Assembly: GCA_015143295.1 (NCBI GenBank)
Contig: CM026552.1
Span: 60,630,944 to 60,694,943 of the forward strand
Source of the DNA: Tetracentron sinense
Taxonomy: Eukaryota; Streptophyta; Magnoliopsida; Trochodendrales; Trochodendraceae
Direction of reading: 5' to 3'
Length of the DNA: 64,000 nucleotides
Shown: one piece after another, positions 20,043 to 31,890 of the stretch
Position numbering within the stretch: the stretch's first letter is position 1
How the letters are laid out: each line of letters begins with the position of its first letter
Translations under genes and position numbers: made by a program
The notes under the pieces: generated by a model
Seen by the model: only the letters and a program-made list of their open reading frames with translations
What the model was told of the DNA's origin: nothing
The model's database searches: none

Positions 20043-23000
20043 TTAAACAAATAAATGGGGGTACTTTTCTCGTACTTCGGCTTCTCGCTCCCATGTAGCC
20101 TCTTCCTTGGAATGATGCTGCCACTTCACTAGGACTAAAGGGATAGTCTTGGTTCGCAACACTTGATCTCGACGATCCAGAATCTGAACTGGTTGCTCAA
20201 CCAACGTAAGATCCTCTCGAATCTCAACAGGATCAAGAGCGATGACGTGAGACGGATCCGAAATGTATTTTCTAAGCATAGAGACGTGAAATACATTATG
20301 GACCGCTGCCATGTGAGGCGGTAGTGCTACCCTGTAAGCAACCTCACCAACCCTTGTGACGATCTCAAATGGTCCCACGTACCTAGGACTGAGCTTTCCC
20401 TTCTTCCCGAATCGCATGATTCCCCGACTCGGCGAAATCTTCACAAAGACCCGATCCCCAACTCGGAACTCTAAATCTCTGCGGCGTATATCCGCATAGC
20501 TCTTCTGCCTATCCTGAGCACTTTTCAATCGCTCCCGGATAATTTTGACCATTTCTGCGGTCCGCTCTATCAACTCAGGACCAAGAATTTTCCTCTCACC
20601 AACTTCATCCCAGTATAGCGGTGATCGACAACTCCGACCATACAGAGCTTCAAAAGGTGCCATCTGGATGCTCGCCTGATAGCTATTGTTGTAGGCAAAC
20701 TCAACCAACGGCAACTGTTCCTCCCAACTACCCTGAAAATCCAGCATACAAGCTCGGAGCATATCCTCCACTACTTGATTCACCCTCTCCGTTTGTCCAT
20801 CGGTCTGAGGATGGAAGGCGGTACTGAATTCTAAACGAGAACCCATAGCATCCTGGAAAGTTTTCCAAAACCTGGAAGTAAACCGAGGATCTCGATCAGA
20901 CACGATAGAAACTGGCACACCGTGCAGTCGAACCACCTCCTTAACATATAGGGCTACCAACTGATTTGCATTGAAAGTAGTTCGGTACGGAATAAAATGT
21001 GCAGACTTAGTCAACCTGTCCACAATCACCCAAATAGCATCGGAGCCCTTCGCCGTTCGCGGCAAACCCACAATGAAATCCATCGAGATGTTCTCCCATT
21101 TCCACTCCGGAATAGGAAGGGACTGCAAAAGACCTGCCGGCCTTTGATGTTCGGCTTTTACCTGCTGGCAAATCAAACATCTGGCGACGTACTCAGCGAC
21201 TTCCCTCTTCATGTTTCGCCACCAGTAGTGCTTCTTGAGATTCTGGTACATCTTAGTACCTCCCGGATGTACCGTGTACTTTGATCGGTGAGCTTCATTC
21301 AAAATTTCATCCCTCAAAACTGTGTCGGCGGGGACACACAACCTGCCTTTAAATGTGATAGCACCATCATCATTTAAAGCGAACTCCTGATTGCCGTTAC
21401 TCACCGACTTGTCTCGGTAAGCAAGCAACTCAACATCGGAATTCTGTAACTCCTTGATCTGGCTCAGGATCTGTGGCCTAACCACCACGTTGGACATTAT
21501 CGGCCCATAGGTGACATGCCTGAGAGTAGTGTCCAAATGACACATATCATGTAATAACTTCCACTCTTGCACTCTCAATTGAGCCATAACTCCGTAAGGT
21601 TTTCTGCTAAGAGCATCGGCTACCACGTTAGCCTTACCCGGGTGGTACTGGATGGAACAGTCGTAGTCCTTCATGAACTCCATCCAACGACGCTGCCTCA
21701 TATTCAACTCCTTCTGGAGGAAAAGATACTTCAAGCTCTTGTGGTCTGTGAACACCACGAACTCTTCTCCGTAGAGGTAGTGACGCCAAATTTTCAGTGC
21801 AAAGATGACTGCAGCGAGCTCTAAGTCATGTGTGGGGTAGTTTTGCTCATGCTCCTTCAGCTGACAGGAAGCATAGGCGACCACCTTTTTATGCTGCATC
21901 AAAACACATCCAAGTCCCACTAGTGAAGCATCACTATAGACTTCGAAACCACCGCTCCCAGATGGAACTGTGAGAACAGGAGCCGAAGTAAGCTTCTTTT
22001 TCAACTCCAAGAAACTAGCCTCGCACTTATCACTCCAAGTGAACCTCGTGTTCTTCCGTGTGAGATAGGTAAGCGGAGCTGCTAAACTTGAAAATCCTTC
22101 CACAAACCTCCTGTAATAACCTGCCAACCCGAGGAAACTACGAATCTCGGTGACACTCTTCGGCCTTTCCCAATTCATCACCGCTTCAATCTTTGCAGGA
22201 TCAACTGAAATACCTTCAGCGAATACCACGTGTTCAAGAAAAGACACCTTGTTCAGCCAGAACTCGCACTTGCTCAACTTAGCATACAGACTATGCTCTC
22301 GAAGTGTCTGCAAGACCAGACGGAGATCTCTCGTGTGATCCTCCTGTGACTGTGAATACACAAGGATATCATCTACGAACACGATCACACATAGATCGAG
22401 AGACGATCTGAACACCCGATTCATCAAATCCATGAATGCTGCCGGTGCGTTAGTCAGTCCAAAAGACATGACCAAAAACTCGTAATGACCGTATCGAGTT
22501 CGGAATGCTGTCTTCGGAATGTCCTCTTTCTTGATCTTCAACTGATGATAACCAGATCGAAGGTCAATCTTGGAGAAAAACTGCGCACCCTTCAATTGGT
22601 CAAACAAGTCGTCTATCCGAGGCAATGGATAACGATTCTTGATCGTGACCTTGTTCAATTGCCTGTAATCAATACACATACGCATTGATCCATCCTTCTT
22701 CTTCACGAAGAGAACCGGAGCTCCCCAAGGTGAAACACTTGGCCGGATAAAACCAAGGCCTTGCAATTCTTCTAACTGCTCTTTTAACTCCTTAAGCTCA
22801 ATAGGGGCCATCCTATACGGAGCTCTTGAAATCGGAACTGTGCCTGGAGCTAGCTCAATCGCAAACTCGATTGCACGATCGGGAGGCAATCCCGGTAAGG
22901 TTTCCGGAAAAACATCCATATACTCACATACCACTGGAATGGGTGTGGAGTCTCGCACTTCTACACCCTCGAGACTAAGAGTTGCAAAGCGGGCAATGTC

Positions 23001-23374
23001 TCTTCTCTGAAGTCCCCTGAAATGAAACGGCTTTAACCCCACGGGTTTAAAATGCACCACCTTCTCGAAACACGCCACGTGTCCATGGTGAGTTGAGAGC
23101 CAATCCATACCTAGGATGACATCGAAATCCCAATCCTGAATTCCCAGAAGGATCAAGTCGACTGGCAACTCGTGCTGCATGACTTGTACAACACTATCCG
23201 GATACACTTTATCTGTCTCAATAGATTTTCCCAATGGAGTTGAAATGGACAACTCCCTAGGTAGCTTGCTTGGCTCGGACGTAAAGCCTTTGGCAAAGCT
23301 TGGTGAAACGAACGAGTGAGTGGATCCTGTGTCTATCAACACTCTTGCCAAACATTCATTTACGAGCAACGAAC
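20043..23374 (-). CDS. pol: Element B pol: protease, RT, RNase H, integrase, chromodomain
   Basis: This polyprotein copies the element RNA into DNA and inserts it. Residues are counted from LLVNEC (pol residue 1 at 23369). Protease DTG is 13-15, RT FVDD 331-334, and RNase H acidic residues D480, E517 and D542. Integrase zinc ligands are H694, H701, C731 and C734, and the catalytic triad is D764, D825 and E861 with 35 residues between the last two. The GPF motif is about 999-1001, and a chromodomain-like tail runs about 1057-1108. The frame is intact. It has no ATG at its start and is closed upstream by TAA at 23388-23390, so it is presumably made as Gag-Pol after splicing of 23375-23512 (1515 aa joined). 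The usual FVDD replaces YVDD. Confidence 0.95.
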
Positions 23375-23512
23375 CTGAGAATTTGAATTATCCCAGTTAT
23401 AACACAACTGTACATATAGATACAAACATCGCAAAACACCACATAGGATATATATAGATACGAACATATCATGGCAACATTAGAACTTCAACAAAGACTA
23501 GTTCGCGCGTAC
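23375..23512 (-). other. Predicted intron between gag and pol of element B (138 bp)
   Basis: Donor CAAG^GTACGCG and acceptor TTCTCAG^GTTCG, with an AT- and T-rich interior. Splicing joins CAA-G to GT-TCG-TTG. The coding lengths on either side (1216 and 3332) sum to 4548, an exact multiple of three, and the joined frame is open. Unspliced, gag terminates at TGA 23469-23471. The same boundaries are kept in A, D and E. Confidence 0.75.
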
Positions 23513-24728
23513 CTTGCACAACATCATCAGATGCCTGTGCGTCTCTATCAGTCATGGCAAAGACTCTGCCCTGGTTTGCCTGACGAGGCTGCTGGGTAGG
23601 CTGCAAGGATCTAGAGGCCTGAGATGAAGACCCCTGAAGTGAATTCTGCCTGCCTGGAGGCCGAACTCCCTGTGATCCAGACTGTGAATGCTTGCGCGGG
23701 CAATCTCGAATCATATGGCCCATCTCGCCACAATGGAAGCATCCACCTGACATTCTTCGGCAATCTCCAGTCTTATGCCGACGACCACATGCGGCGCACT
23801 CCTCAAATGTCTGCGATGCGGAGGAAGCCGGAGGCATAACCCTCGTAGCTTGCGATGCTGTAGGACGCGGTGCCTGAGGCGCAAAAGAAGGTCTCTGAGC
23901 CGAAATCGTCTGGGAGAACTGGTACGGTGCAGTCCTAGTCCTCTTCTCTGAAGAACTACTCGTCTGACCCCGAGACATGTTCTTCCCGAAGCCACTGTCT
24001 CTTCTTCTCACGAAGTCTTCCGCATTCTTTTCGGCGATCTTTGCCTTCCCTACTATCTCTCTCCAAGACTCTACCTGGAGAATGGACACCCGATCTCGGA
24101 TGAAAGCCTTCAAGCCCATCTCAAACTTCCTAACCTGTAGGTCTTCAGTAGCCACCAAGTGCGGAGCAAACCTAGACAACTCGGTGAACTTAGCCTCATA
24201 CTCGGCTACGCTCATCGACCCTTGCTCCAAAAGCATAAACTCTCTCGCCTTTTGTTCCCGAATAAACCTGGGAAAGTACTGTTCCCTGAAAGTCTCTAAG
24301 AACTCCGCCCAAGTCCAGGGCACACCTGCCTTAGCAACATCTCTCTGCCTTTGGGCAGCTCTCCACCAGTGTTCGGCTTCACCCTCCATCACGAAGGAAG
24401 CCCATTCTACCCTTTGCTCATCGGTACAACGGAGAGCCCGGAAGGTCTTCTCCAGCTGCATAATCCAAGACTCGGCCACCATGGGGTCCAGAGTGCCATA
24501 GAATGTAGGAGGCCGCAGTCTCCTAAAAGCTTCGAGCCCCGCGGTGTGATGCACCGGTGTAGGCACAGGCGTGGACGGTGGGGTAGGCATAGGCCTTGCT
24601 GCCAACAATGCCAAAGTCTCGGCTATGGAGTCCATAGCATTCGTGAAATACAACGGTTCCTCTTCTCTTGGAACTTCACTCTCGGCCCTCCGAGTATGGT
24701 AACCTCGACCCCGATTGACACGTCTCAT
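23469..24728 (-). CDS. gag: Element B Gag, 419 aa
   Basis: Gag is the particle-forming, RNA-binding structural protein. I chose the ATG at 24728 because MRR.NRGRGYHTRR matches gag starts in A, C, D and E; an upstream ATG at 24782 would add 18 residues. The capsid-like core has EGEAEHWW and EFLETFREQYFP, followed by SMSVAEYEAKF. A first knuckle CAACGRRHKTGDC (shortened spacing) precedes a standard CX2CX4HX4C knuckle, CFHCGEMGHMIRDC, at about residues 330-343. After DDVVQ the frame runs 14 codons into the intron before its stop, giving a Gag-only product from unspliced RNA. Confidence 0.92.
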   Translation of the reverse strand: MRRVNRGRGYHTRRAESEVPREEEPLYFTNAMDSIAETLALLAARPMPTPPSTPVPTPVHHTAGLEAFRRLRPPTFYGTLDPMVAESWIMQLEKTFRALRCTDEQRVEWASFVMEGEAEHWWRAAQRQRDVAKAGVPWTWAEFLETFREQYFPRFIREQKAREFMLLEQGSMSVAEYEAKFTELSRFAPHLVATEDLQVRKFEMGLKAFIRDRVSILQVESWREIVGKAKIAEKNAEDFVRRRDSGFGKNMSRGQTSSSSEKRTRTAPYQFSQTISAQRPSFAPQAPRPTASQATRVMPPASSASQTFEECAACGRRHKTGDCRRMSGGCFHCGEMGHMIRDCPRKHSQSGSQGVRPPGRQNSLQGSSSQASRSLQPTQQPRQANQGRVFAMTDRDAQASDDVVQGTRELVFVEVLMLP

Positions 24729-25089
24729 GATATCAAATCCTGAGATCAATTTGGCAAAACATGAGTCTAACTTGGATACCAAACCTCACATATCATATAG
24801 CAATTCAATAATCATGAAATGCTAACACCGCATTTAGTATACATCAAGGTATACACGTAAGAATACCATCACAACTTAGAGTACCCTAGCATAGCTAAGA
24901 CACTTGCATTGGGCATCTATCTTTTCTAGGATCCTATACTAACCTAAAGATTCACTTGATACCGGGTATGTCGTGGTAACAAGCCTAAGACAACTGAGTC
25001 CTTCTGAGTTCTAAGTTCAACTCATAGGAATTACTTCCGCTTAGACCAAGCCTGAGTGACCTAACTAAGTCTGTCCTTAGACATAACTA

Positions 25090-25101
25090 GCTTTGATACC
25101 A
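25090..25101 (-). other. Primer-binding site of element B
   Basis: The minus strand reads TGGTATCAAAGC, four bases from the 5' LTR end, complementary to initiator-Met tRNA with one mismatch. Confidence 0.75.
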
Positions 25102-25105
25102 AGTC

Positions 25106-26976
25106 TGTCGCGACCCAAAATACCCCCTAGGAGTTAAGGATACTTTGACTCGTGACCGCCGTATCATACCTCCAGTATGATACATAAGGCACACGTGGAA
25201 ACCTGTCAGAGTACCTGCATATACATAGCGGAAAAGAAATACAATGCACAGCGGAAAATAAAATACTAAACATAGCGGAAGCAAAATGAATACTCCTATA
25301 GCTTGGCTCAAGTAAGAACCAACAAGTATACATGTGTGAGAAACCCAAAAGTGGAGTGGACAAACCCCACACTCACATAACAAAATGACACAAGTTCTAA
25401 GTCGGTCGATCAACAGAAATCGAAGTCACGACTCCTATCTAGAGCACCATCGTCATGATAGTGATCCATGGAAGGCTCCGGGTCACGGTACTCTTCCTCG
25501 ACCCAAGGTTCGTCGCCACACAAATCGAATGGAACCCGAGCACCTGCCGATCATAACAATATCGACTGAGCATGGAATACTCAGTGTATACAAACTAAGA
25601 ACAATAAAGCGGTTAGGCATGGAGCATACAAGACATGGAGAATGAAATCCGAACAATCCTTAAAGCATGGAAACCGTAAAAACATATGTGAGATAATATT
25701 CGAAACCAAAACTGTAACCGTGTGAGTCAATCGATAATCATAGCCTTATGAGTTCTTGTGAGTTCATGGAGTTACTTAGAGTCATTATGATCCGTAGAGA
25801 CATAGAGCATAGAGCATAGAGCAATACCGTAGAGCATTTCCATAGAGCATAACCTTAGAGATCTTAGAGCATTTCATTGTGATCCGTGGAGCTTGTGAGA
25901 CGATCTTAGAAAATTATCATAGAGTTTCCTTGTGAGCACGGTATGATCCTTAGAGCTTGTGAAACGATCTTAGAGAAATCATAGAGTTACTTAGAATCAT
26001 TCATTATTCGTCTTTTCGTGAAAAACCTTTATTTGTACTTTGAGAAATCCATGGAAACCATCGGTTCATGCGAGACATGCGAGCATATGCACTTAATAAG
26101 AGAAATCATCGTATTTAAACATAGAATCCCTTAGAGGTATTTCATCAAACACTTAGAGTGCATCATAATAGTAACCTTCATCCAAGTATATAATCACACC
26201 TTTTTCATACATAAAATCAATACACATAGATAGGGCATAGATAAGAAGAATCATACTTAGTAACTAGTAGGATTGCAAGATTGTAGTAGAGTGTATCTAC
26301 CTTAGAGAAATCAATGGATTTGACTCCCAATGGCTGGAACAAGCAAGAACAGTGAGTTCTTGGTTGGAAATCACCAAGGGAAGTGGAAGAACCTTGATCT
26401 TCCACGAGCTTGATCAACAAGTAGTTCCTCTCCTTCTTCTCTCTCTCAAAATCTCCTAAGATAGGGCACAGAGGGTTTCTGAAACCCTAAGGCACGAACT
26501 CAGCCTATTTATAGGCAAGGGGTTGTGTTTAAAGTCTTAAACACCCTTAATGAAGAAAAATTGCGTATGACCGATCGATCGGTGGTATGGACCGAGCGAT
26601 CGGTGGCTTACCGGTCGATCGGTGTTATGACCGAGAGATCGGTCAAAAACACACTCTCTGGAATTTTTCCCCATACAAAAAAGTTAACCGTGCGACAGCC
26701 ATCGAGCGATCGGTAGTGGACCGATCGATCGCAGGTAATGACCGAGCGATCGGTGCTCTGTTATGTCTGGACTGTTTTGACCATATCTTTTTACTCGCTC
26801 GTCGGATTTCGACGATTCAACTTGCGTTGGATCCGTCTTTCGAAAACGAACATTTCTGACGTTTCGGAATTTCCGATTTCTCCCTTATTTATTAATTAGA
26901 CTACGAAAACTATGAAAACGGCCAATTAGCTATGAAGGTGCTATTCATTAAGGATGAAAAAGTCCGGGGTGCTACA
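25106..26976 (-). repeat. 5' LTR of element B (1871 bp)
   Basis: It holds the promoter that should drive the element: palindrome array 26568-26757, TATA at 26503-26515, and transcription toward lower coordinates. It ends at GCTACA followed by the duplicated GTTTT. Confidence 0.95.
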
Positions 26977-27229
26977 GTTTTGGACCGATCGATCGCTGAT
27001 GAGGACCGATCGATCGGTGCTCTGCAGGTTCCACTATTTTGACCATATCTTTTGACTCGTTCGTCCGATTTTGACATTTCAACTTGCGTTGGATTCGTCT
27101 TTCGAAAACGGACATTTCTGACATTTCAGAATTTCCAATTTCTCCCTTATTTATTAATTATACTATGAGCAAGGCCAATTGGTAACGAAAATGCTATTCA
27201 TTAAAGTTGGAAAAGTCCGGGGTGCTACA

Positions 27230-27367
27230 CTGTCAGGCTACTAGCATGGTTAGGGTCTCTACCATAGTGTTGAACAACTGAGATATGTCAGTGTGATCAT
27301 CACTCGAAGGAGCATCACTTCCGCTACCTCTTGTATTGTATACGCGACCCTGAGCACAGCGCCTCAT
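27230..27367 (-). pseudogene. Element C gag, 5' part
   Basis: It begins at the conserved gag start (ATG at 27367) and aligns with D gag 39180-39318. It is continuous in sequence with 16062 leftwards once G and its CTGTC duplication are removed. Confidence 0.8.
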
Positions 27368-27683
27368 GATTAGATCCTGAGGACGATAGTACAACATGAG
27401 TTCGACTTGGATACATAGTCAATAAATATTTCCTAATTTCTCAGCATTCATTAAGCAGATAACAATATACCAAAGTACTCATAACAATTGATAACCATAC
27501 AACTTTGTGTTTCTAGTGTAGGGTACTAAGTTCGGTTGGAACCCTACCAGTTTTGGACTAAGACTAAGAATTAGTGTACACTTGGAATACAACTCTGTAG
27601 AATGACCCTAATGCTTTGTTCAATCATGCTATCAGTTCTAAGTGACCCTCGGGACTCTAATGCCTAGGCTCTGACACCACCTC
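27368..27683 (-). other. Untranslated leader and mutated primer site of element C
   Basis: It aligns with 39319-39634 of D. The primer site at 27669-27680 reads TGGTGTCAGAGC on the minus strand, with one change from the initiator-Met match. No gene is present. Confidence 0.7.
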
Positions 27684-27955
27684 TGTCGCGACCCAAAATA
27701 CCCCCTGGGAGTTACGGATACTTTGGCTCGTGATGTGCCATATCTGATACCGATTCATCTTGTGATGATACCCAAGGCGTAACATAATATACTCATCAAT
27801 AAAGGGGAAACTTAAAACCAAATTGCGGAATCATGACCCAAAAATTTCCTTTCTATACTTATCAACTGTATTCCAAGTTTGTACAATACATGACCCAAAA
27901 TAAGAGTAGACAGGCCTACTCATCATAATATGAAATATAATGACCTCTCTCTCTC

Positions 27956-28051
27956 TCAGTAATTGCCCTGAAAAGGCCAGTGGTCTAAGTCCTTTGCCAC
28001 CTCCTGAGGCTCCACATAGATGTCAAAAGGAACCCCTGTACCTGCTGACAT
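27956..28051 (-). CDS. LTR leader small ORF (MSAG family), C version, 31 aa
   Basis: It reads MSAGTGVPFDIY, then VEPQEV, then DLDHWPFQGNY and a stop. Compared with the 51-aa G version it lacks the PWIEEDY block but stays in frame and keeps the C-terminus, as expected for a deletion in a translated sequence. The frame is also open upstream to an ATG at 28141, which would give 62 aa with a hydrophobic N-terminal segment (IVIVLLAIGLY), similar to H. Confidence 0.45.
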   Translation of the reverse strand: MSAGTGVPFDIYVEPQEVAKDLDHWPFQGNY

Positions 28052-28257
28052 AACATGTACGGCTAAACTTGGAATACTCAGTGAGTACAAACCAATAGCT
28101 AACAACACTATAACAATCATAATATCACATACCCGTGCATACAAGAATATAATTCACAAATTGCATGCTTAAAACCCTTCATGGAAAACCTTTCACAAAA
28201 CTTATTCTTTTCATGCATGCTTATGAGTTCATATGAGCGTCGAGTTCTTGTGAATTC

Positions 28258-28505
28258 TTCACTAGTGCCGCCCTTCGTACCGTCCCACTAAACACCCACC
28301 CAAAGTAGCTTGAAATTATCAGATGGTTAGTGGCGCTCCTTGGGTTTTCCCACAAGCTCTTACAAGTCCTTCAAATTTTTACAAGTTCTTTACTAGTGGC
28401 GCCTTTCGTACCATCCCACTAAACCCCACCAAAAGTAGCTTGGGAATATCAGATGGTTAGTGGTGCTCCTCAGGCTGCCCCACTAGCTTACAAGTTCTTA
28501 CAAGT
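28258..28505 (-). repeat. AGTGG/CCACT hairpin repeats in C/D LTR
   Basis: Units contain ACTAGTG.CGCC...GTCCCACTAAAC and GTTAGTGG...CCCCACTAGC, separated by AAAGTAGCTTG text. The stem TAGTGG/CCACTA is repeated. D's right LTR has the equivalent at 40197-40440. Confidence 0.65.
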
Positions 28506-28550
28506 TCTTGTGAGCTTATCTTATGAATTTCTTGAAAACCTTCCTTATGC

Positions 28551-28700
28551 TTTTTGAAATACATGCTTATGAGAAAACTTCGGTTCATGCAAGTGTGCGT
28601 GCTTGTACCTGACAATAGGTGCTATTGTGATCGTGAGCATAATCAACATCATATAGCATTTCTACAATTCCATAGACATGAATTATTGATGGAAAAACAC
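28551..28700. repeat. 150-bp direct repeat flanking insert M, left copy (right copy 30724-30870)
   Basis: LTR text from TTTTGAAATACATGCTT to GGAAAAACACACA occurs on both sides of the 2-kb insert. The D right LTR has it once (40492-40640). The two copies differ at several sites, including a missing TA pair at about 28678. Confidence 0.75.
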
Positions 28701-30723
28701 ACAACGTTTTGGTTCCTTATACCTTATATAGTCACAGCTGTGGGTGAAGCTGGGCACTTCACTTATATGGCTGCCAGAATGCTAAGATGTTCTCAATAGT
28801 TGAGATATAGTTCTATCTCGAACTATTGTAGTGGAGACTACACATTAGCATATGGGTGCTTAAATGTACACTGACTGATTGCATTCAATGAGAGACCTCT
28901 TGCATAAACATACTATCAGATAGTTGGTCTCTCATTCACATTGAACAGTTTCGATGATCATTAGATCTGATAAGTTCATCTATGACTGAGCAGTGATCTG
29001 ACTGTTTTGATTTCACCAATATATTTTCTAACTTAGGGAATATAATACAGTGACACTTGGATAGTCAGAAAGTTGTTCGAGTCATGATGAATTTCAAACA
29101 AGAAATCCATGCTCATTAATTTGAGAGATTATCCAAGTTCCGGGTAAGACAGTTGATTAAGTTCAAATCCTGCGCAGGTGATTTTGAAAACAAAATAAGT
29201 TTTGAAATATACTTTTATTAAAAGGTATTATACTTATAAAAGGATTTTCTCAAAATATTTTTCATGAGAAATTGTTTCTCATGGCTTAATCATAAGTCTT
29301 GGAAACCCGGATGATTTGCAATGGGCTATGGGTTAGATAGTATGTCAATCTCGAAGGCCCATTAGGGATAATGTATTTGGAAGGATAAATCGAATTTAAA
29401 AGTTCATGTGGTGGGATCCGTAATGGTTAATGTTCATACACTGGGATTCAATTGCAACATGGATATCTCACGTCACTTGCAATTCTCATGTAATTCCTGT
29501 TTAGGGTAATTGGGATAACATTGGATAAGCCAGGGTAAGAATGTCCTAGAGCAATCTGTGGAGGTGCTCACATAAGAAATATAAGCTCAATAATTGATTA
29601 AAATTTAATCAATTATTTTAAGTGATTAAAAGTTCATCATTTAATTAAATAGATTAAAAGTTAATCTATTGTTTAAATTAATTGTTAATTTAAACATATG
29701 GATTATTTTAACAATTATTTAATTAACATAATTAAAGGGGAAATGGGTTTGACCCATATACATAAACGCATTAAAATGGACCTTTAATATAGGCCAAAGC
29801 CCATGGGTTTAAACCCTAGGGTGGGGCGCCCACTTGAGGAATCCTAATTGGATTAGGATTTGTTTAATTGAATAATTGTTGAAATATAATTCCTATAATT
29901 ATGGAATTAAAATCCAATTGTTGGATTGCAATAACAATGAGGATAAGTTGTAATTGGATTACAACATGGAGTGTTTTAACTCCCCAAAGTCCACGCCCCT
30001 TGAAGCTCACGCCCACCCGTATGTAGGGTTTCCTAGTTTGACTAGGTTTCCTTCTTTTTGTTGGATGTTGACTTATCCCTTTTAATTAAGGAATCCTTTT
30101 GCAATAAGGACTCTTTAATTAGTAGGATTACTATAACTAAAGTAGTTATAGCTTAAGTAGGAGTTTAATTAATTAATAGTAAGAGTTATTATTAATTAAT
30201 AAATCCTACTAGATAAGATCAAGTTGGAGTAGGATTAAGATATGATCCTAGTCTATAAATACCCCAACACCCTAGATCATTAAGTACTTTTTTCTAGAAT
30301 TTTTTCTCTCATCTCCTCTCTCTCTCCAAACCGTGAGCCCTAGGGGATACCCCTAGGGATTTTCGTGAGCTTCTAAGGTGGTGCAAGTTGGGTTTTGTTA
30401 ATTCTAGGGTTTTGAACCTTAGTACTTTTGGTGATAGAAGGTCTACACCATTACTCCATCTTCTTCCTCTTACTTCTATAATTTCAAAGGAGATTCTACA
30501 GCTTTGTGGGGATAGCGAAGAACAAAGATCGAGCTTCTAGTATTTTTTTTAGAGAAATCTTTACAAAGAGTTTTGACAATTCGAGTGGATTAAGCTTCAC
30601 CGGTGAAAAGCATTCACCGAGGTGATATGACTAAAACTCTTAGTAAATTTTGATGCTTTCTATGGTTATAAGATCTAGGGGATCCAGTTTCCGCATAACT
30701 TTTTATCCGGATCCCCCTACATT
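28701..30723 (+). mobile_element. Insert M: LTR-like sequence of a different family, about 2 kb
   Basis: AT-rich and non-coding. A TATA box on the plus strand (30253-30262) is followed by a pyrimidine-rich leader (TCTCATCTCCTCTCTCTCTCC) and text homologous, in reverse, to 47590-47880. This suggests a solo LTR of a non-Tekay element, possibly copia type. Clear TG...CA ends and a 5-base duplication are not found; instead a 150-base LTR segment is repeated at both edges. Confidence 0.55.
30253..30262 (+). promoter_or_regulatory. TATA box of insert M
   Basis: CTATAAATAC, followed about 40 bases later by a T/C-rich stretch, is typical of a plant core promoter and transcript start. Confidence 0.55.
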
Positions 30724-31732
30724 TTGAAATACATGCTTTTTAGAAAACTTCGGTTCATGCAAGTGTGTGTGCTTGTACGTGACAATAGGTGCTATTGTGA
30801 TCGTGAGCACTATCAACATCATATAGCATTTCTACAATTCCATAGACATATGAAATATTGAAGGAAAAACACACATATAACATTTCACTTAATATCTACC
30901 CAATGTGGGAAAATCCCCTAAATCATATCCTCATTTTTTTAACTTAGTCCTCATTCACACATTTCATCAAACATGTACTATGCAACACTTCTTAGGTCTT
31001 TAATTCGTGCTTTCATTTACAACATTTCATCAACATCATATGTGTATTCATTATTGGTACAATGCCCATCCATCTTTTTCATCACACAACATCATCCATC
31101 ACATTCTACGTGGCATCCATTTTCCTTAACCTCCATACATTCTCCTCACACCCATTTCCTTCCCATTAATCTTATTCTTTTAGGTTACAAGATTACCTTC
31201 ATGAAATGAACTCAAAATATGTAGAGCCCCGGACCTTTTCACATTTAATGCATGACACTTTCGTTGCCATTTTGCCTTTACAGAGGTATAATTAATAAAT
31301 AAGGAAGAAATTGAAAATTCCAAAACATCAGAAATGTTCCTTTTCGAAGTACGAACCCAACGCAAGTTGAATCGTCAAAATCGGACAAACGAGTCAAAAG
31401 ATATGGCCAAAACAGTCTGGACTTGCAGGCAATCGATCGCTCGGTTATGCACTTGAGGGCGAGCTCTGGAGAGGCACTAAGGACGTAGCTCGGAAGGCAC
31501 TAAGGACGTAGCTCTGATAACGTGCTCTGACAACGTGCTCTGATAAGGCACAGACAACGCATAGACAACGTACTCTGATAACGTAGCTCTAGCTTTGATA
31601 ACGTATACGTTGTGCATCCGTCGTGCAGCAGACAACGTGTACGTTGTACAGCTCACGACGGGCACGTTGTACATAAGACAACGGACAACGAGCTCAGCAC
31701 TATGCACAACACAACGTGACAACGGGTTCGGC

Positions 31733-31890
31733 ACCCTTCACAGCACAACGTACTCGGCACTATTCACAGCACAACGTGTTCAACACTATTCACAGCACAA
31801 CGTGTTCAACACTATTCACAGCACAACGTGTTCAACACTATTCACAGCACAACGTGTTCGGCACTATTCACAGCACAACGTGTTCGGCAC
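31733..31890 (+). repeat. 26-bp tandem repeat in U3 of LTR J
   Basis: About six units close to CACAGCACAACGTGTTC then AACACTATT. They lie in the position of the 25-bp repeats of I and the CGATCG arrays of other LTRs. Confidence 0.85.

Larger units (their letters stand above)
18081..26976 (-). mobile_element. Element B: complete Ty3/gypsy (Tekay-type) retrotransposon, 8896 bp
   Basis: Two LTRs of 1871 bp each begin TGTCGCGACCC and end GGGGTGCTACA, and are flanked by GTTTT on both sides (18076-18080 and 26977-26981). The internal region has a polypurine tract, intact gag and pol frames, a predicted gag-pol intron and an initiator-Met primer site. I count about five base differences between the LTRs (0.3 percent), so insertion was recent. 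It sits in solo LTR G and is the only element here that looks capable of producing all its proteins. Confidence 0.96.
16063..27229 (-). mobile_element. Solo LTR G (2266 bp net), interrupted by element B
   Basis: Plus-strand text runs TGTCACGCCCC...GGGGTGCTACA, with the target duplication CTGTC at 16058-16062 and 27230-27234. Its two parts are 16063-18080 and 26977-27229, the second starting with B's duplicated GTTTT. It lies in gag of element C, and the gag reads on across it. Confidence 0.93.

Noticed and set aside
23375..23512. Programmed ribosomal frameshift between gag and pol
   Set aside because: Gag stop and pol frame are separated by a stretch with stops in the pol frame (TAA at 23388-23390), and no slippery site with overlap exists. 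Splicing restores the frame exactly.
28701..30723. A host gene promoter and 5' UTR because of the good TATA box
   Set aside because: The leader is repeated in reverse at 47586-47880 and no coding region follows, so an LTR is the simpler reading.
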